A stretch of DNA of 50,720 nucleotides from a virus. Below are positions 39,322 to 47,267 of the stretch, in pieces. The stretch covers positions 1-50,720 of IMG/VR virus record IMGVR_UViG_3300027777_000052, one strand, 5' to 3'. A model generated the notes under the pieces. The model was not told where the DNA came from, made no database searches, and saw only the letters and a list, made by a program, of their open reading frames with translations. The position numbers and the translations under genes are program-made. Position 1 is the stretch's first letter. Every line of letters begins with the position of its first letter.

Positions 39322-39600
39322 TTATTCTCCTATATAATGTGTACTTATGTTCTCACCTTCTTCAACTTCACTTATGAATTTTTGGATAGAACGAAATTCT
39401 TTTATTTTTTCAATTTGGTCATTTTCAGTTGAGGTCGTTTCAAAACGTAGTCTAGCACTACCATCACCATCTACTGTGACCGGGATAGTTCTGCTAGACC
39501 CAACTGAACCTAAAATTTGTATCTTTGTTAGTAATTCAAGTAATTCTTGTATTTCTTCCTTACCACCACTAACTCTAACATTTAAATAATAATTTTCCAT
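39322..39600 (-). CDS. Conserved small phage protein
   Basis: 92 residues from ATG 39600, which starts 1 nt after the upstream stop; an ATG at 39615 would overlap it. MENYYLNVRVSGGKEEIQEL, then IPVTVDGDGSARLRFET. The V-D-G-D-G-S-A-R-L motif is one I recall from uncharacterised phage proteins. Function unknown; likely single domain, alpha/beta. Confidence 0.75.
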   Translation of the reverse strand: MENYYLNVRVSGGKEEIQELLELLTKIQILGSVGSSRTIPVTVDGDGSARLRFETTSTENDQIEKIKEFRSIQKFISEVEEGENISTHYIGE

Positions 39601-39601
39601 A

Positions 39602-40330
39602 TTACATTGTTTCATTTATGTTTGAACCTTTCAAATAGACTGCTCCCTGACTTACTTTAATTGATTCCAATTGTTTATTTATATTTTCAAGGTCTTCAAT
39701 CCTTGTGTTTTTTAAAGATAGTTCTTTTCTAAGTTTCTGTAAAGTTTCTTGAAGAAGTAATACCTTATCATTTGGTTTTTCTACTTCAACTATTCTTTCC
39801 ACAATAGTTTCAACCGGAACTTCTTTGATAACCTCCACAATTTTTTCAACAATTATTGGTTCAGGTTTGTCACAAATATTGTCTAAATTTGTGACAGGAA
39901 CTTCCACCATAACTTCTTTAATAATTGGTTCTTGATTTTCCAACTGTTGTATTTTTAACAACAGTTCATTTATTTTATTTTCGTCCCCAATTTTATCTAT
40001 ATTTGGGACAGGAACTTCCACTATAACTTCTTTAATAACCTCAACTTCTCGGATTATTTCTTTAACTACCTCAACCTCTTTGATAACTTCAACAGGTACT
40101 TCTACCCGTATTTCACGGATTACCTCAATTTCTACCTGTTTTTCACCAACAATATCCGTTTTTCCCAAATCATCTCCAAGTAAACCATATTTTTTTATGT
40201 TAAACCCTTCGGTATAACATTTGGTAATGAACTTATCAACATCCTCAATATTGTTTAATTTACAATACTCGTTGACGCTACTTAATTGACTATGTGTTAG
40301 TTTTATTTGTAACACGTTCTTTGTTTTCAT
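39602..40330 (-). CDS. Protein with EVIKEV repeats and C-terminal coiled coil
   Basis: 242 residues. N-terminal 50 residues fold-like (LQIKLTHSQLSSVNEYCKLN); then about 110 residues of E-(V/I)-(V/I)-K-E-V repeats (VEVPVEVIKEVEVVKEII, IVEKIVEVIKEVPVETIVER) broken by DNxCDKPEP-like linkers; then a coiled coil (LLLQETLQKLRKELSLKNTR). The same repeat is in the membrane protein at 31993-32733. Repeats may form an extended fibre; purpose unknown. Overlaps its upstream neighbour by 41 nt. Confidence 0.7.
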   Translation of the reverse strand: MKTKNVLQIKLTHSQLSSVNEYCKLNNIEDVDKFITKCYTEGFNIKKYGLLGDDLGKTDIVGEKQVEIEVIREIRVEVPVEVIKEVEVVKEIIREVEVIKEVIVEVPVPNIDKIGDENKINELLLKIQQLENQEPIIKEVMVEVPVTNLDNICDKPEPIIVEKIVEVIKEVPVETIVERIVEVEKPNDKVLLLQETLQKLRKELSLKNTRIEDLENINKQLESIKVSQGAVYLKGSNINETM

Positions 40331-40547
40331 TATACGTTATCCATTGGTCAACTTTGGAACAATCGTGACTATCAACACCACATTTCTTTAACTTATTTTT
40401 AAGTTTTTTTAATTGTTTAATAGTCAATTTATCCACCCAAACCGCAATATGTCCGTGTTCCGGTTTTCCCAATAATCTATCTCTTTTAATCTGATTCTCT
40501 ATTTCATTCCATTCGGAATCAGTCATTGATTGTCTTAAATTTCCCAT
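40290..40547 (-). CDS. Hypothetical small protein
   Basis: 85 residues, MGNLRQSMTDSEWNEIENQI, followed by GHIAVWVDKLTIKQLKKLKN and CGVDSHDCSKVDQWITYNEN. Basic centre. No recognised family. Between 40550-40732 and the EV-repeat gene, part of the gp47 operon. Confidence 0.65.
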   Translation of the reverse strand: MGNLRQSMTDSEWNEIENQIKRDRLLGKPEHGHIAVWVDKLTIKQLKKLKNKLKKCGVDSHDCSKVDQWITYNENKERVTNKTNT

Positions 40548-40549
40548 TT

Positions 40550-40732
40550 TTATTTAATTTTTATTCCACTAAAATATTCAAAGTCAATAATTGTAAACTC
40601 TTCAGTTCTTCCCGGAGTTGAGCGGTTATATTCTACAATCACTTTGGTATCAGTAATTTCTTTTATAGTTACATTAACCGGTGTAGACCCCAAGTCCAAA
40701 TCAAGAGTTCTACCTATTAAACTATTTCCCAC
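40550..40732 (-). CDS. Hypothetical small beta-rich protein
   Basis: 60 residues, MGNSLIGRTLDLDLGSTPVN, mostly beta strands (VTIKEITDTKVIVEYN). Overlaps the 3' end of the gp47-like gene by 11 nt, so translationally linked. Shares the MGN start with the gene at 40290 but no more. Function unknown. Confidence 0.65.
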   Translation of the reverse strand: MGNSLIGRTLDLDLGSTPVNVTIKEITDTKVIVEYNRSTPGRTEEFTIIDFEYFSGIKIK

Positions 40733-41510
40733 TATTAACTAATTTTTCAGTTCCATTTATTATATCATCAAATGATTTCATCTTAAATGATAAGAAAGGT
40801 TTTGGATTGTGTAAATCAACAAACAAATACTCATCTGTTTCTAAATCATAAACCCCAAATCCGTGTTTGGTAATACTTTCCCCATAGTTCTGTTGCAAAC
40901 ACGAACCTATCATCACACCTCTTTTACCATTTGGTATATTAAAAACCGCACGTTTGTGAACATCCCCACATAAAACAAGGTCTAAACCATTAAACTTTTC
41001 AGTGTCATATGCGTGTGAACCAAAGTCAAATCCTAAATCTGTGGTTAATCCGGCAACAGGGTCGTGGAATAACCCAATCTTAAATCCAACCGCAGTATCA
41101 ATTTCCGGAGGAATATTACCTTGAAATTGTGAATATACACACCAAGACACATTTTCATCCTTATAAACCCCCCTATTCTTGTAATAAACAATATTTGGAT
41201 TATTTAAATTATCAACAATAGGTGTTATACTATCCAACCTTTCATCATTCTTCAAATTTGCGTCGTGATTACCAGGAATTAAAATTATTTTAGCAATTTT
41301 AGAACATTCAGTTAATACCCAAGAAGACATTTCTATCGCCTCAGGTGTTAGTTGGTTTTTACTATGTAATAAATCACCAGTAAACACGATTCTACAAGGT
41401 TTAATCTCTCTGAATTGTTCCAACATATTATTCAAGATTCCACGATATAAATCGTGGTCTTTGAATAATCTAATATGTAAGTCACTGAAGTGACAGATGG
41501 TCTTTATCAT
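40722..41510 (-). CDS. gp47/SbcD/Mre11-like nuclease (metallophosphoesterase)
   Basis: 262 residues with the calcineurin-like metal motifs: D10-L-H12 (SDLHIR), G45-D-L-L-H49, G80-N-H-D83, FHD (148-150) and G182-D-V-H185. Together they coordinate two metal ions (usually Mn). Partner of the gp46-like ATPase (34513-36882) in end resection. The genes are about 4 kb apart here, with other genes between them, whereas in T4 they are close. The HNH endonuclease and EV-repeat gene lie between them. Confidence 0.9.
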   Translation of the reverse strand: MIKTICHFSDLHIRLFKDHDLYRGILNNMLEQFREIKPCRIVFTGDLLHSKNQLTPEAIEMSSWVLTECSKIAKIILIPGNHDANLKNDERLDSITPIVDNLNNPNIVYYKNRGVYKDENVSWCVYSQFQGNIPPEIDTAVGFKIGLFHDPVAGLTTDLGFDFGSHAYDTEKFNGLDLVLCGDVHKRAVFNIPNGKRGVMIGSCLQQNYGESITKHGFGVYDLETDEYLFVDLHNPKPFLSFKMKSFDDIINGTEKLVNSGK

Positions 41511-41515
41511 ATTAC

Positions 41516-41731
41516 TTACTTATCAAATAATTTAAACTCTTCGTTTACGTGACCGCAATCGTCACATCGATAGGTAGGAAACGGGACAATATTGTCTTCC
41601 TGACTCCCGGTTAACAGTTTGTTAACTTTTTTTATCAACACAACTTCTTTGAAGTATATGCAGTCACATTCCTCACACACCACGGTAGGTTGTTTTTTTA
41701 AATCAATCTTTGGTTGTAATAAATCATCCAT
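41516..41731 (-). CDS. Small zinc-ribbon protein
   Basis: 71 residues with CEECDC and CDDCGH (two C-x2-C knuckles, about 40 residues apart) and a mostly beta linker. Likely a zinc ribbon that binds nucleic acid or a partner of the replication genes around it. Encoded 5 nt before the gp47-like gene and 22 nt after the nuclease gene. Confidence 0.75.
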   Translation of the reverse strand: MDDLLQPKIDLKKQPTVVCEECDCIYFKEVVLIKKVNKLLTGSQEDNIVPFPTYRCDDCGHVNEEFKLFDK

Positions 41732-41753
41732 ATGTTTTTCTTTTAAATTTAGT

Positions 41754-42623
41754 TTATTTTTGTTTCTTTGTCAAATACTTTGACATATCCATTTCCAAAA
41801 TAGTATCTTGAACTGACTTGGGAACACGGAACTCTTCATATTGTCCAATTTCTTTAACAAGAACAATTACGCACCCATACAATTTAATGTCTTCGTATTT
41901 GGTTCCTTGTAACATTTTAATAAGAAGTTTCCCATAAAATGGTAATTGAGTGAAGTAGTGACCCAACGCGTTGTTTGGTAACTTATTAAACGGGTAATAC
42001 ATTTTTTTGGTAAAATGATTCTCTTCAAAATTCTTCGGCTTATTACTTTTCCAGTCTGTTATTACCAAACCAAACTCAGTTTGTTCCTTATTCATAATCA
42101 ACCACACCTTATCCGGTTGTCCTGTATACTTCAACTCGGGGTCACCCAATACAATTTCCGTATCTAATAACACAGCTCCTCTCTCAACCATAAGGTTCAA
42201 GTATGCTGTTCCCGCAGATATCATACTATCCCCCTTTAATATTTGAGTAAAGTCACATTCAAAGATAGGTTGTCTTACTTCTTTATAATTCCCAAACATC
42301 TCAATCGTTTTCTTCTCCAACATATAGTGAACTCTACTTCCCATATTGGTTGAATAGTCTCCAGCGGCTTTCCACTCATCTAAGAGTTGTTGTTGAACCT
42401 CAAGGTCACCTTTAGCTTTCTTTAGTGAAATACCTTCCGTATCAAACTCTTCGTAAAAGTATTTCATTACCTTACTAACAGATGGATAATCACTTCGGAT
42501 TACACCGGTTTCATCCTTCATATAATAAGTGTGGGTATCCTCAACGAATGTTAATTCAAGTTCCTCTCTTCGTTTATCTAATAACCCTCTTATTTCTTTT
42601 GCAGCCTCATTTAAATCTATCAT
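41754..42623 (-). CDS. PD-(D/E)XK nuclease (RecB/Cas4-like)
   Basis: 289 residues. GSRVHYMLEKK, then YTGQPDKVWLIM (catalytic Asp), VITDWKSNKP (D-x-K) and HYFTQLPFYGKLL (helix with Q-x-x-x-Y) follow the standard order of PD-(D/E)XK exonucleases of the RecB family. In phages these process recombination or replication intermediates. Shares the operon with primase (42624) and the gp47-like enzyme. No Cys cluster, so no Cas4-type iron-sulphur site. Confidence 0.85.
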   Translation of the reverse strand: MIDLNEAAKEIRGLLDKRREELELTFVEDTHTYYMKDETGVIRSDYPSVSKVMKYFYEEFDTEGISLKKAKGDLEVQQQLLDEWKAAGDYSTNMGSRVHYMLEKKTIEMFGNYKEVRQPIFECDFTQILKGDSMISAGTAYLNLMVERGAVLLDTEIVLGDPELKYTGQPDKVWLIMNKEQTEFGLVITDWKSNKPKNFEENHFTKKMYYPFNKLPNNALGHYFTQLPFYGKLLIKMLQGTKYEDIKLYGCVIVLVKEIGQYEEFRVPKSVQDTILEMDMSKYLTKKQK

Positions 42624-43523
42624 CTATTTCATTGTATAAAAATAATTATTTATGTCACCCCTTAAATCGGCAACATCGGCATCACCCGTTAATTTTATTA
42701 TTTTAATCTTACCATATAATCTACCCCCATTTAAGTTGTGGTATAATTTAACAGCGTCTTGCCACGCATCAGCGTCAAGACATATAATTATATTCCCGTT
42801 CGCCTTTTCGTATATTGTGTTAAGTAATAATTCCGACATATGTTTTCCCAACATAGAAATACTATTAGGTAAGAATATTGCATCAAACGCACCCTCACAA
42901 AGATGAATGTCGGCATTCCAATTGATTGTACTCTCAAAGAAAATTATCTCATCTTTTGATGCCTCAGGATTTTTGTATTTGGCTCTTGAATTTGGGTCCC
43001 AACTTCGGGCAATAAAATAGTTTAACTCATCCTTACTATCATAAGAAGGAATTATTATTCTACCTGAGAACGCACCCTTATCACAAAAACCAATTCCATA
43101 CTTCTCAATAATTTTATCTGTTATCCCTCGTTGATTTAGGTAGTTATAAGCTTGACGACGAACCGGATAAACCAAACTACTATCCTTGAATTTGGTAAAT
43201 CCTTCGGGTAGTTTTAATTTATTAACTCGTTTCTCTTTTGGTTTGTGATTTTCAGGTTGGAGTAAGTTATAAACTTTTTTCTGTTTTTTATTACCATATC
43301 GGTCAATTAACTTCCCTAATGTTCCGTGAGTTCCGTTTTCATCTGAACACGACCAGCAACGCCAAATATGTTCAAAGTAATTAACTTCTAAATTTCCTTT
43401 GTTTCTACCCTCATCACACTCAGGACAATTAAAACTAACCTGCCCTTTAGATTGGTAATGAAGTTTCTCATCACCTAATATTTCGTGTAGTATCTCTAAT
43501 AAAATTTCCGCATCGTCTGACAT
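42624..43523 (-). CDS. DNA primase (zinc finger and Toprim)
   Basis: 299 residues from ATG 43523; the frame extends six codons into the promoter. Zinc finger: C33-P-E-C36 ... C56-W-S-C59. Middle: YLNQRGITDKIIEKYGIGF (primase core). Toprim: HLCEGAFDAIFLP (Glu) and IICLDADAWQDA (DxD-like). A T4 gp61/DnaG-type enzyme that makes RNA primers. It follows a host-type promoter whose -7 box lies only 6 nt from the ATG, so the mRNA may be leaderless. Confidence 0.9.
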   Translation of the reverse strand: MSDDAEILLEILHEILGDEKLHYQSKGQVSFNCPECDEGRNKGNLEVNYFEHIWRCWSCSDENGTHGTLGKLIDRYGNKKQKKVYNLLQPENHKPKEKRVNKLKLPEGFTKFKDSSLVYPVRRQAYNYLNQRGITDKIIEKYGIGFCDKGAFSGRIIIPSYDSKDELNYFIARSWDPNSRAKYKNPEASKDEIIFFESTINWNADIHLCEGAFDAIFLPNSISMLGKHMSELLLNTIYEKANGNIIICLDADAWQDAVKLYHNLNGGRLYGKIKIIKLTGDADVADLRGDINNYFYTMK

Positions 43524-43528
43524 AAAGA

Positions 43529-43559
43529 CAAAGATAAACAAAAAACTAATAAAAACAAA
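43529..43559 (-). promoter_or_regulatory. Host-type promoter TTTG-N19-TATCTTTG
   Basis: Minus strand TTTG at 43559-43556, 19-nt spacer, TATCTTTG at 43536-43529. The ATG of primase is at 43523. Confidence 0.85.
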
Positions 43560-43564
43560 ATATT

Positions 43565-44260
43565 TTAATGATTACTTTTTTTTATATTATCTGAAGCCCA
43601 CAGAGGTTGTAAATTAGTTAAAGAATTAACTATTTTAGGGTCAGTGTTTTTTTCAAATTTACTAATAGGTATTATGTGGTCTATATGCCATTCCCCCCAA
43701 TTTTCCCAAGACATACCATCAATAAATAAAGTTTCTAAATGTTCTTTTAATTGTTCCGCAGAATACCCTAAAATTTCATATGTTGTTGATTCTTTTTTAC
43801 CCCCAAATCGTCTAGTCACTGAACCTAACATCCCCCTCCAAGCATATTCGTGAGGTTTATTAATATATCTTAACTTAAAATATTCGTTAATTTTTTTACG
43901 ATTATTTAAAGCATATTCTTTGGTTCTTTTCTTATGTGTTTTTGAAAACTCAGGTAAATTTTGATAATCATTTTTAAATTTATCACTACGACATTCTTTA
44001 CACATTGACCTATAACCATCTTTAGACCCAATTTGTTTGTGAAATAAATTAATATCTTTTTCAATTAAACAAGATGGACAAGTTTTTCCGGTGATAATTG
44101 ATTTATCATTTTGTTTATTTTTATGATAATCATTTTTACTTTTAACTTTACGGCATTCTTTACATTGATGAAATCGACCATCTTTTTCCCTATTATGTTT
44201 ATGAAATTCACAAACATCTTTTTCAACTAAACATTTACTACATATTTTTTTCATCACCAA
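43565..44260 (-). CDS. HNH homing endonuclease with two zinc fingers
   Basis: 231 residues. Two N-terminal zinc-finger repeats (CSKCLVEKDVCEFHKHNREK and CPSCLIEKDINLFHKQ), basic centre, and a C-terminal HNH: WENWGEWHIDHIIPISKF and NSLTNLQPLWASDNIKK. Same architecture as 38534-39259, probably a second copy of the same mobile family. It lies just upstream of primase; overlaps the small ribbon-helix-helix gene by 23 nt. Confidence 0.92.
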   Translation of the reverse strand: MVMKKICSKCLVEKDVCEFHKHNREKDGRFHQCKECRKVKSKNDYHKNKQNDKSIITGKTCPSCLIEKDINLFHKQIGSKDGYRSMCKECRSDKFKNDYQNLPEFSKTHKKRTKEYALNNRKKINEYFKLRYINKPHEYAWRGMLGSVTRRFGGKKESTTYEILGYSAEQLKEHLETLFIDGMSWENWGEWHIDHIIPISKFEKNTDPKIVNSLTNLQPLWASDNIKKSNH

Positions 44261-44396
44261 AATATTCTGTTAATAATTTATTAGTCAACGATGATAAATT
44301 AATATGTTTATCTCTAATTATTTTTTCAATATTAGGGTCTATTGTTATAGACATCCTAATTTTTTTTTCTTCTGTTTTAATTTTTTTACGCCCCAT
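44238..44396 (-). CDS. Ribbon-helix-helix-like protein
   Basis: 52 residues from ATG 44396, close behind a putative late promoter; a longer frame starts at 44462 but contains the promoter. RMSITIDPNIEKIIRDKHIN and SSLTNKLLTEYF follow the strand-helix-helix pattern of Arc-type repressors. It overlaps the HNH gene by 23 nt and may regulate it or travel with it. Confidence 0.6.
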   Translation of the reverse strand: MGRKKIKTEEKKIRMSITIDPNIEKIIRDKHINLSSLTNKLLTEYFGDEKNM

Positions 44397-44409
44397 ATGT
44401 ATAAATATC
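44397..44409 (-). promoter_or_regulatory. Putative late promoter (GATATTTATACAT)
   Basis: Minus strand GATATTTATACAT directly abuts the ATG at 44396. Confidence 0.45.
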
Positions 44410-44488
44410 TTATTTTTTGTAAAAGTATCATTTTTTTTTAATAAATAAATTATTATTATCAAAACTTTATTAGTTTTTTAATGCCACT

Positions 44489-44504
44489 ATATTTATGATA
44501 ATAA
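44489..44504 (+). promoter_or_regulatory. Putative late promoter (ATATTTATGATAATAA)
   Basis: Plus-strand motif variant, 11 nt before the ATG at 44516 and overlapping an in-frame ATG at 44495. Confidence 0.45.
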
Positions 44505-44515
44505 CTTTTAATCAA

Positions 44516-44737
44516 ATGCCGACAAACATTAATATCAATAACATATCAGGAGCAACACCTTTTAATCTTTATTTGTGTGACCAAACAAATGTTACTTGCA
44601 TTTATATTGACACAATTCCGTCATCATCATTACCTTACAATTTTCAGGTTCCCGTGATTTTGGAAAATAATCCGTCTTACAATTTAAAAGTTGTCGATAA
44701 TAATGGTTGCACATCAATTTCAAATATCCTAATTTAA
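44516..44737 (+). CDS. Small beta-sandwich-like protein, tail cluster
   Basis: 73 residues from ATG 44516 (the ATG at 44495 lies inside the promoter-like motif). [23 protein letters not shown]-free beta strands, and [12 protein letters not shown]. The pattern I-x-G-x-T-x-(F/Y)-x-(I/L)-Y-(L/V)-C-D ... C ... I-P ... D-x-x-G/K-C matches the first 75 residues of the 574-residue protein at 47268, so this is a stand-alone copy of that domain. Probably a virion/tail component. First gene of the plus-strand tail cluster. Confidence 0.65.
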   Translation: MPTNININNISGATPFNLYLCDQTNVTCIYIDTIPSSSLPYNFQVPVILENNPSYNLKVVDNNGCTSISNILI

Positions 44738-44738
44738 T

Positions 44739-47261
44739 ATGCCTTGTAGTTCTACATATTGTATAAATAACACCGGATTAGTAGGTGCCGATGATAACTA
44801 CATAACAGGAGGAACCTATAATGGTAAATCCTATTGGACAGGTCAAACTAGTGGTTGGACTATATATTATTCAACAGGTGCAACAAGTTATTGGTGTTTA
44901 TCTGATACATTAGGAGGAACTTGTTATTTAACGGGAAAATATCCGTGCACAAGTTCTTGTCCTGACTTATCAAGTGTTTACGTTTTTAGTGGAATGTGTC
45001 CTACACCTACTCCAACCCCAACACAAAATTGTGATGTGTTAGATTTTACAGCATTATTTGATTGTGAATATATACCAACCCCAACACCAACTCCAAGTGC
45101 AAGTGTAACTCCAACACCAACAATAACACCATCTTCAACAAATTTTTGTTCAATTATTGGTATTGACGCTAGCGGATACACTTACACACCAACCCCAACA
45201 CCAACCCCAACAGTAACACCAACAAAATATAACACAAAGAATAAAAAAGCAATATTACCATTTTATTCAGATTTAATAACAAGAAATTGTCCATTATATG
45301 GGTTTGCCAACTATTCTGCAATTACCGGTCAAATAATTTGCCCAGGGTCTTTAAAATTCCAAGATTGTTATTATGGTAATTTTTACTATTGTAATAATGT
45401 CACAGGAAAACCAACAGGATATCAGTTTGAATTATTTAGTGTGTATGGTGCATCTGTAACTGTATCAGGAATCGCATCAAATAAATGTATTTTTTATGTA
45501 GGAATAGATTATAATCACGGAAACATAAATGATATTAATATTTTATCAGGTTCTTATGGTTATTCTTATTCTGGTGATTGTGTTTATTGTCAAATAGCTT
45601 TAACACCAACACCAACACAAAGCCCTACACATACACCAACACCAAGTATAACCCAAACTCACACTCCAACACACACTCCAACACCGAGTGTTACACATAC
45701 TAATACACCAACATTAACTCAAACACCAACTTATACACCAACACTAACTCAAACACCAACACACACTGTAACACCAAGTATAACACCAACACACACTCCA
45801 ACAACAACACACACACCAACTCCAACACTTACACCAACTATAACACAACCGGCAGCAATGAACGAAACATTTACTATGACAGCTAGAAGTTTAAATAATG
45901 TTTCTATTAGTCTTGTGATATCCCCACTTTTACCATTCAGGGTTGTTTGGGGAGATGGTAATACTATGGTATATACTCCAAATACAACTATAGCAATCAC
46001 TCACACATATTCATCACCATACACTGGAAATATATTAATTCAATCATCTGACTTAACTTCAATTACTACTTTTCAAGCAAACATCGGTACATTACCATTA
46101 ATAACTGACACAAGTACTAGATATTTAGAGGTTGGAACTTCTCAATTATCACTATTAGATGGGCTAACAGTTTTTAACGTAGCGAATATAGTATTTTTAT
46201 CAGGAAATCTTAATTTATTACCGTCATCATTAATAACTCTTTATGTAACTTATGGTAATTTATCCGGAGATATTCAATATTTACCATCAACTATTGAATC
46301 ATTCACAATTAATTACTTATCCTCGTCATTAAATATGTCTAATACGATACTAGGAAATGTCGCCAATTTACCAATAACATTAACAACATTTGCTATAGGT
46401 GGTAATAATACATTAAGTGGTAATATTCAAAACATCCCATCATCATCTCTTGTAGACCTTGTGATTGAAGGTCAAAACATCATTAGTGGAAACATAGCTT
46501 TATTGTCAACACCATCTTTATATAGAATATACATTGGCGGTCTTAACACTATTTCAGGTGATTTAGGTGGATTACCTAATAGTACAACTCAAATACAATT
46601 ATACGGTAATAATACGGTAACTGGAGATATTTCAACGTTACCCCCAAATTTAATCCGAATTGAGGTTTCAGGTTCAAACACATTATATGGTAATATAAAC
46701 ACATTTAACTATTCAACCTTAATTACAGTGTCAATTGTAGGTAATAACGTTATTTCAGGAAATATTAGTTCAATAAACTTAAAATCCGGGGCATTCTTTT
46801 CTTTAGAAGGTAGCAATACAGTAACCGGTGATATTGGAACTCTTGGTAATTCTTACGCGTATTATCAAATATTTATTGATGGTCATAACACTATTTCAGG
46901 AAATATTCAAAACTTACCATCTAACGCTAAAAACATTACTATATCAGGACAGAACACTATTTCCGGAGATTTATCATTAGTTCATTTAGCAATTAATCGT
47001 TTAATAATTCGTGGTAATAATACCATTACAACATTCTCAAATAGTTCTAGAATTTTTACAAATTTAAGTACAATTATAATTAGTAGTTCTTCAGGATTTA
47101 ATAGTACAAATATTGATAAATTACTAACAAGTTATTCAAATTCAACTTGGTCTAGTGGTATACTACAATTAAGAGGTACTAGTACACCAAAATACACTAA
47201 CATATCGGCATATTCGACATTACAATCACCACCTAGAAATGTTAATATAACTATATCATAA
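44739..47261 (+). CDS. Tail-fibre/adhesin with Pro-Thr linkers, PKD-like and LRR-like repeats
   Basis: 840 residues. N-terminal Cys-rich domain ([20 protein letters not shown]); Pro-Thr linkers ([13 protein letters not shown]) at about 88-170; a second Cys-rich domain ([14 protein letters not shown]) at about 185-285; a long P-T-H-T linker (290-375); a PKD-like domain ([11 protein letters not shown] ... [10 protein letters not shown]); and about fifteen repeats of the form N-T-I-S-G-(N/D)-I-x-x-L-P-S-S-L, leucine-rich-repeat-like. No signal peptide. A receptor-binding or cell-surface-binding fibre is the likely role. Confidence 0.8.
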   Translation: MPCSSTYCINNTGLVGADDNYITGGTYNGKSYWTGQTSGWTIYYSTGATSYWCLSDTLGGTCYLTGKYPCTSSCPDLSSVYVFSGMCPTPTPTPTQNCDVLDFTALFDCEYIPTPTPTPSASVTPTPTITPSSTNFCSIIGIDASGYTYTPTPTPTPTVTPTKYNTKNKKAILPFYSDLITRNCPLYGFANYSAITGQIICPGSLKFQDCYYGNFYYCNNVTGKPTGYQFELFSVYGASVTVSGIASNKCIFYVGIDYNHGNINDINILSGSYGYSYSGDCVYCQIALTPTPTQSPTHTPTPSITQTHTPTHTPTPSVTHTNTPTLTQTPTYTPTLTQTPTHTVTPSITPTHTPTTTHTPTPTLTPTITQPAAMNETFTMTARSLNNVSISLVISPLLPFRVVWGDGNTMVYTPNTTIAITHTYSSPYTGNILIQSSDLTSITTFQANIGTLPLITDTSTRYLEVGTSQLSLLDGLTVFNVANIVFLSGNLNLLPSSLITLYVTYGNLSGDIQYLPSTIESFTINYLSSSLNMSNTILGNVANLPITLTTFAIGGNNTLSGNIQNIPSSSLVDLVIEGQNIISGNIALLSTPSLYRIYIGGLNTISGDLGGLPNSTTQIQLYGNNTVTGDISTLPPNLIRIEVSGSNTLYGNINTFNYSTLITVSIVGNNVISGNISSINLKSGAFFSLEGSNTVTGDIGTLGNSYAYYQIFIDGHNTISGNIQNLPSNAKNITISGQNTISGDLSLVHLAINRLIIRGNNTITTFSNSSRIFTNLSTIIISSSSGFNSTNIDKLLTSYSNSTWSSGILQLRGTSTPKYTNISAYSTLQSPPRNVNITIS
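45600..45850 (+). repeat. (ACACCA)-type coding repeat (Pro-Thr linker)
   Basis: Imperfect hexamer-like repeats encoding Thr-Pro-Thr, Thr-His-Thr and Pro-Ser units. A related tract lies at 48210-48365 in the next gene. Prone to length change by slippage. Confidence 0.75.
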
Positions 47262-47267
47262 TAAATT

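Noticed and set aside
45600-45850. Short tandem repeats as a possible CRISPR array
   Set aside because: Units are about 6 bp, in frame, and encode a Thr-Pro linker; there are no spacers of 30 bp or more.
45749-46000. Minus-strand frame rich in Val-Gly repeats opposite the Pro-Thr linker
   Set aside because: It is the antisense of the Pro-Thr coding repeats; the plus-strand gene is longer, continuous and has recognised domains.
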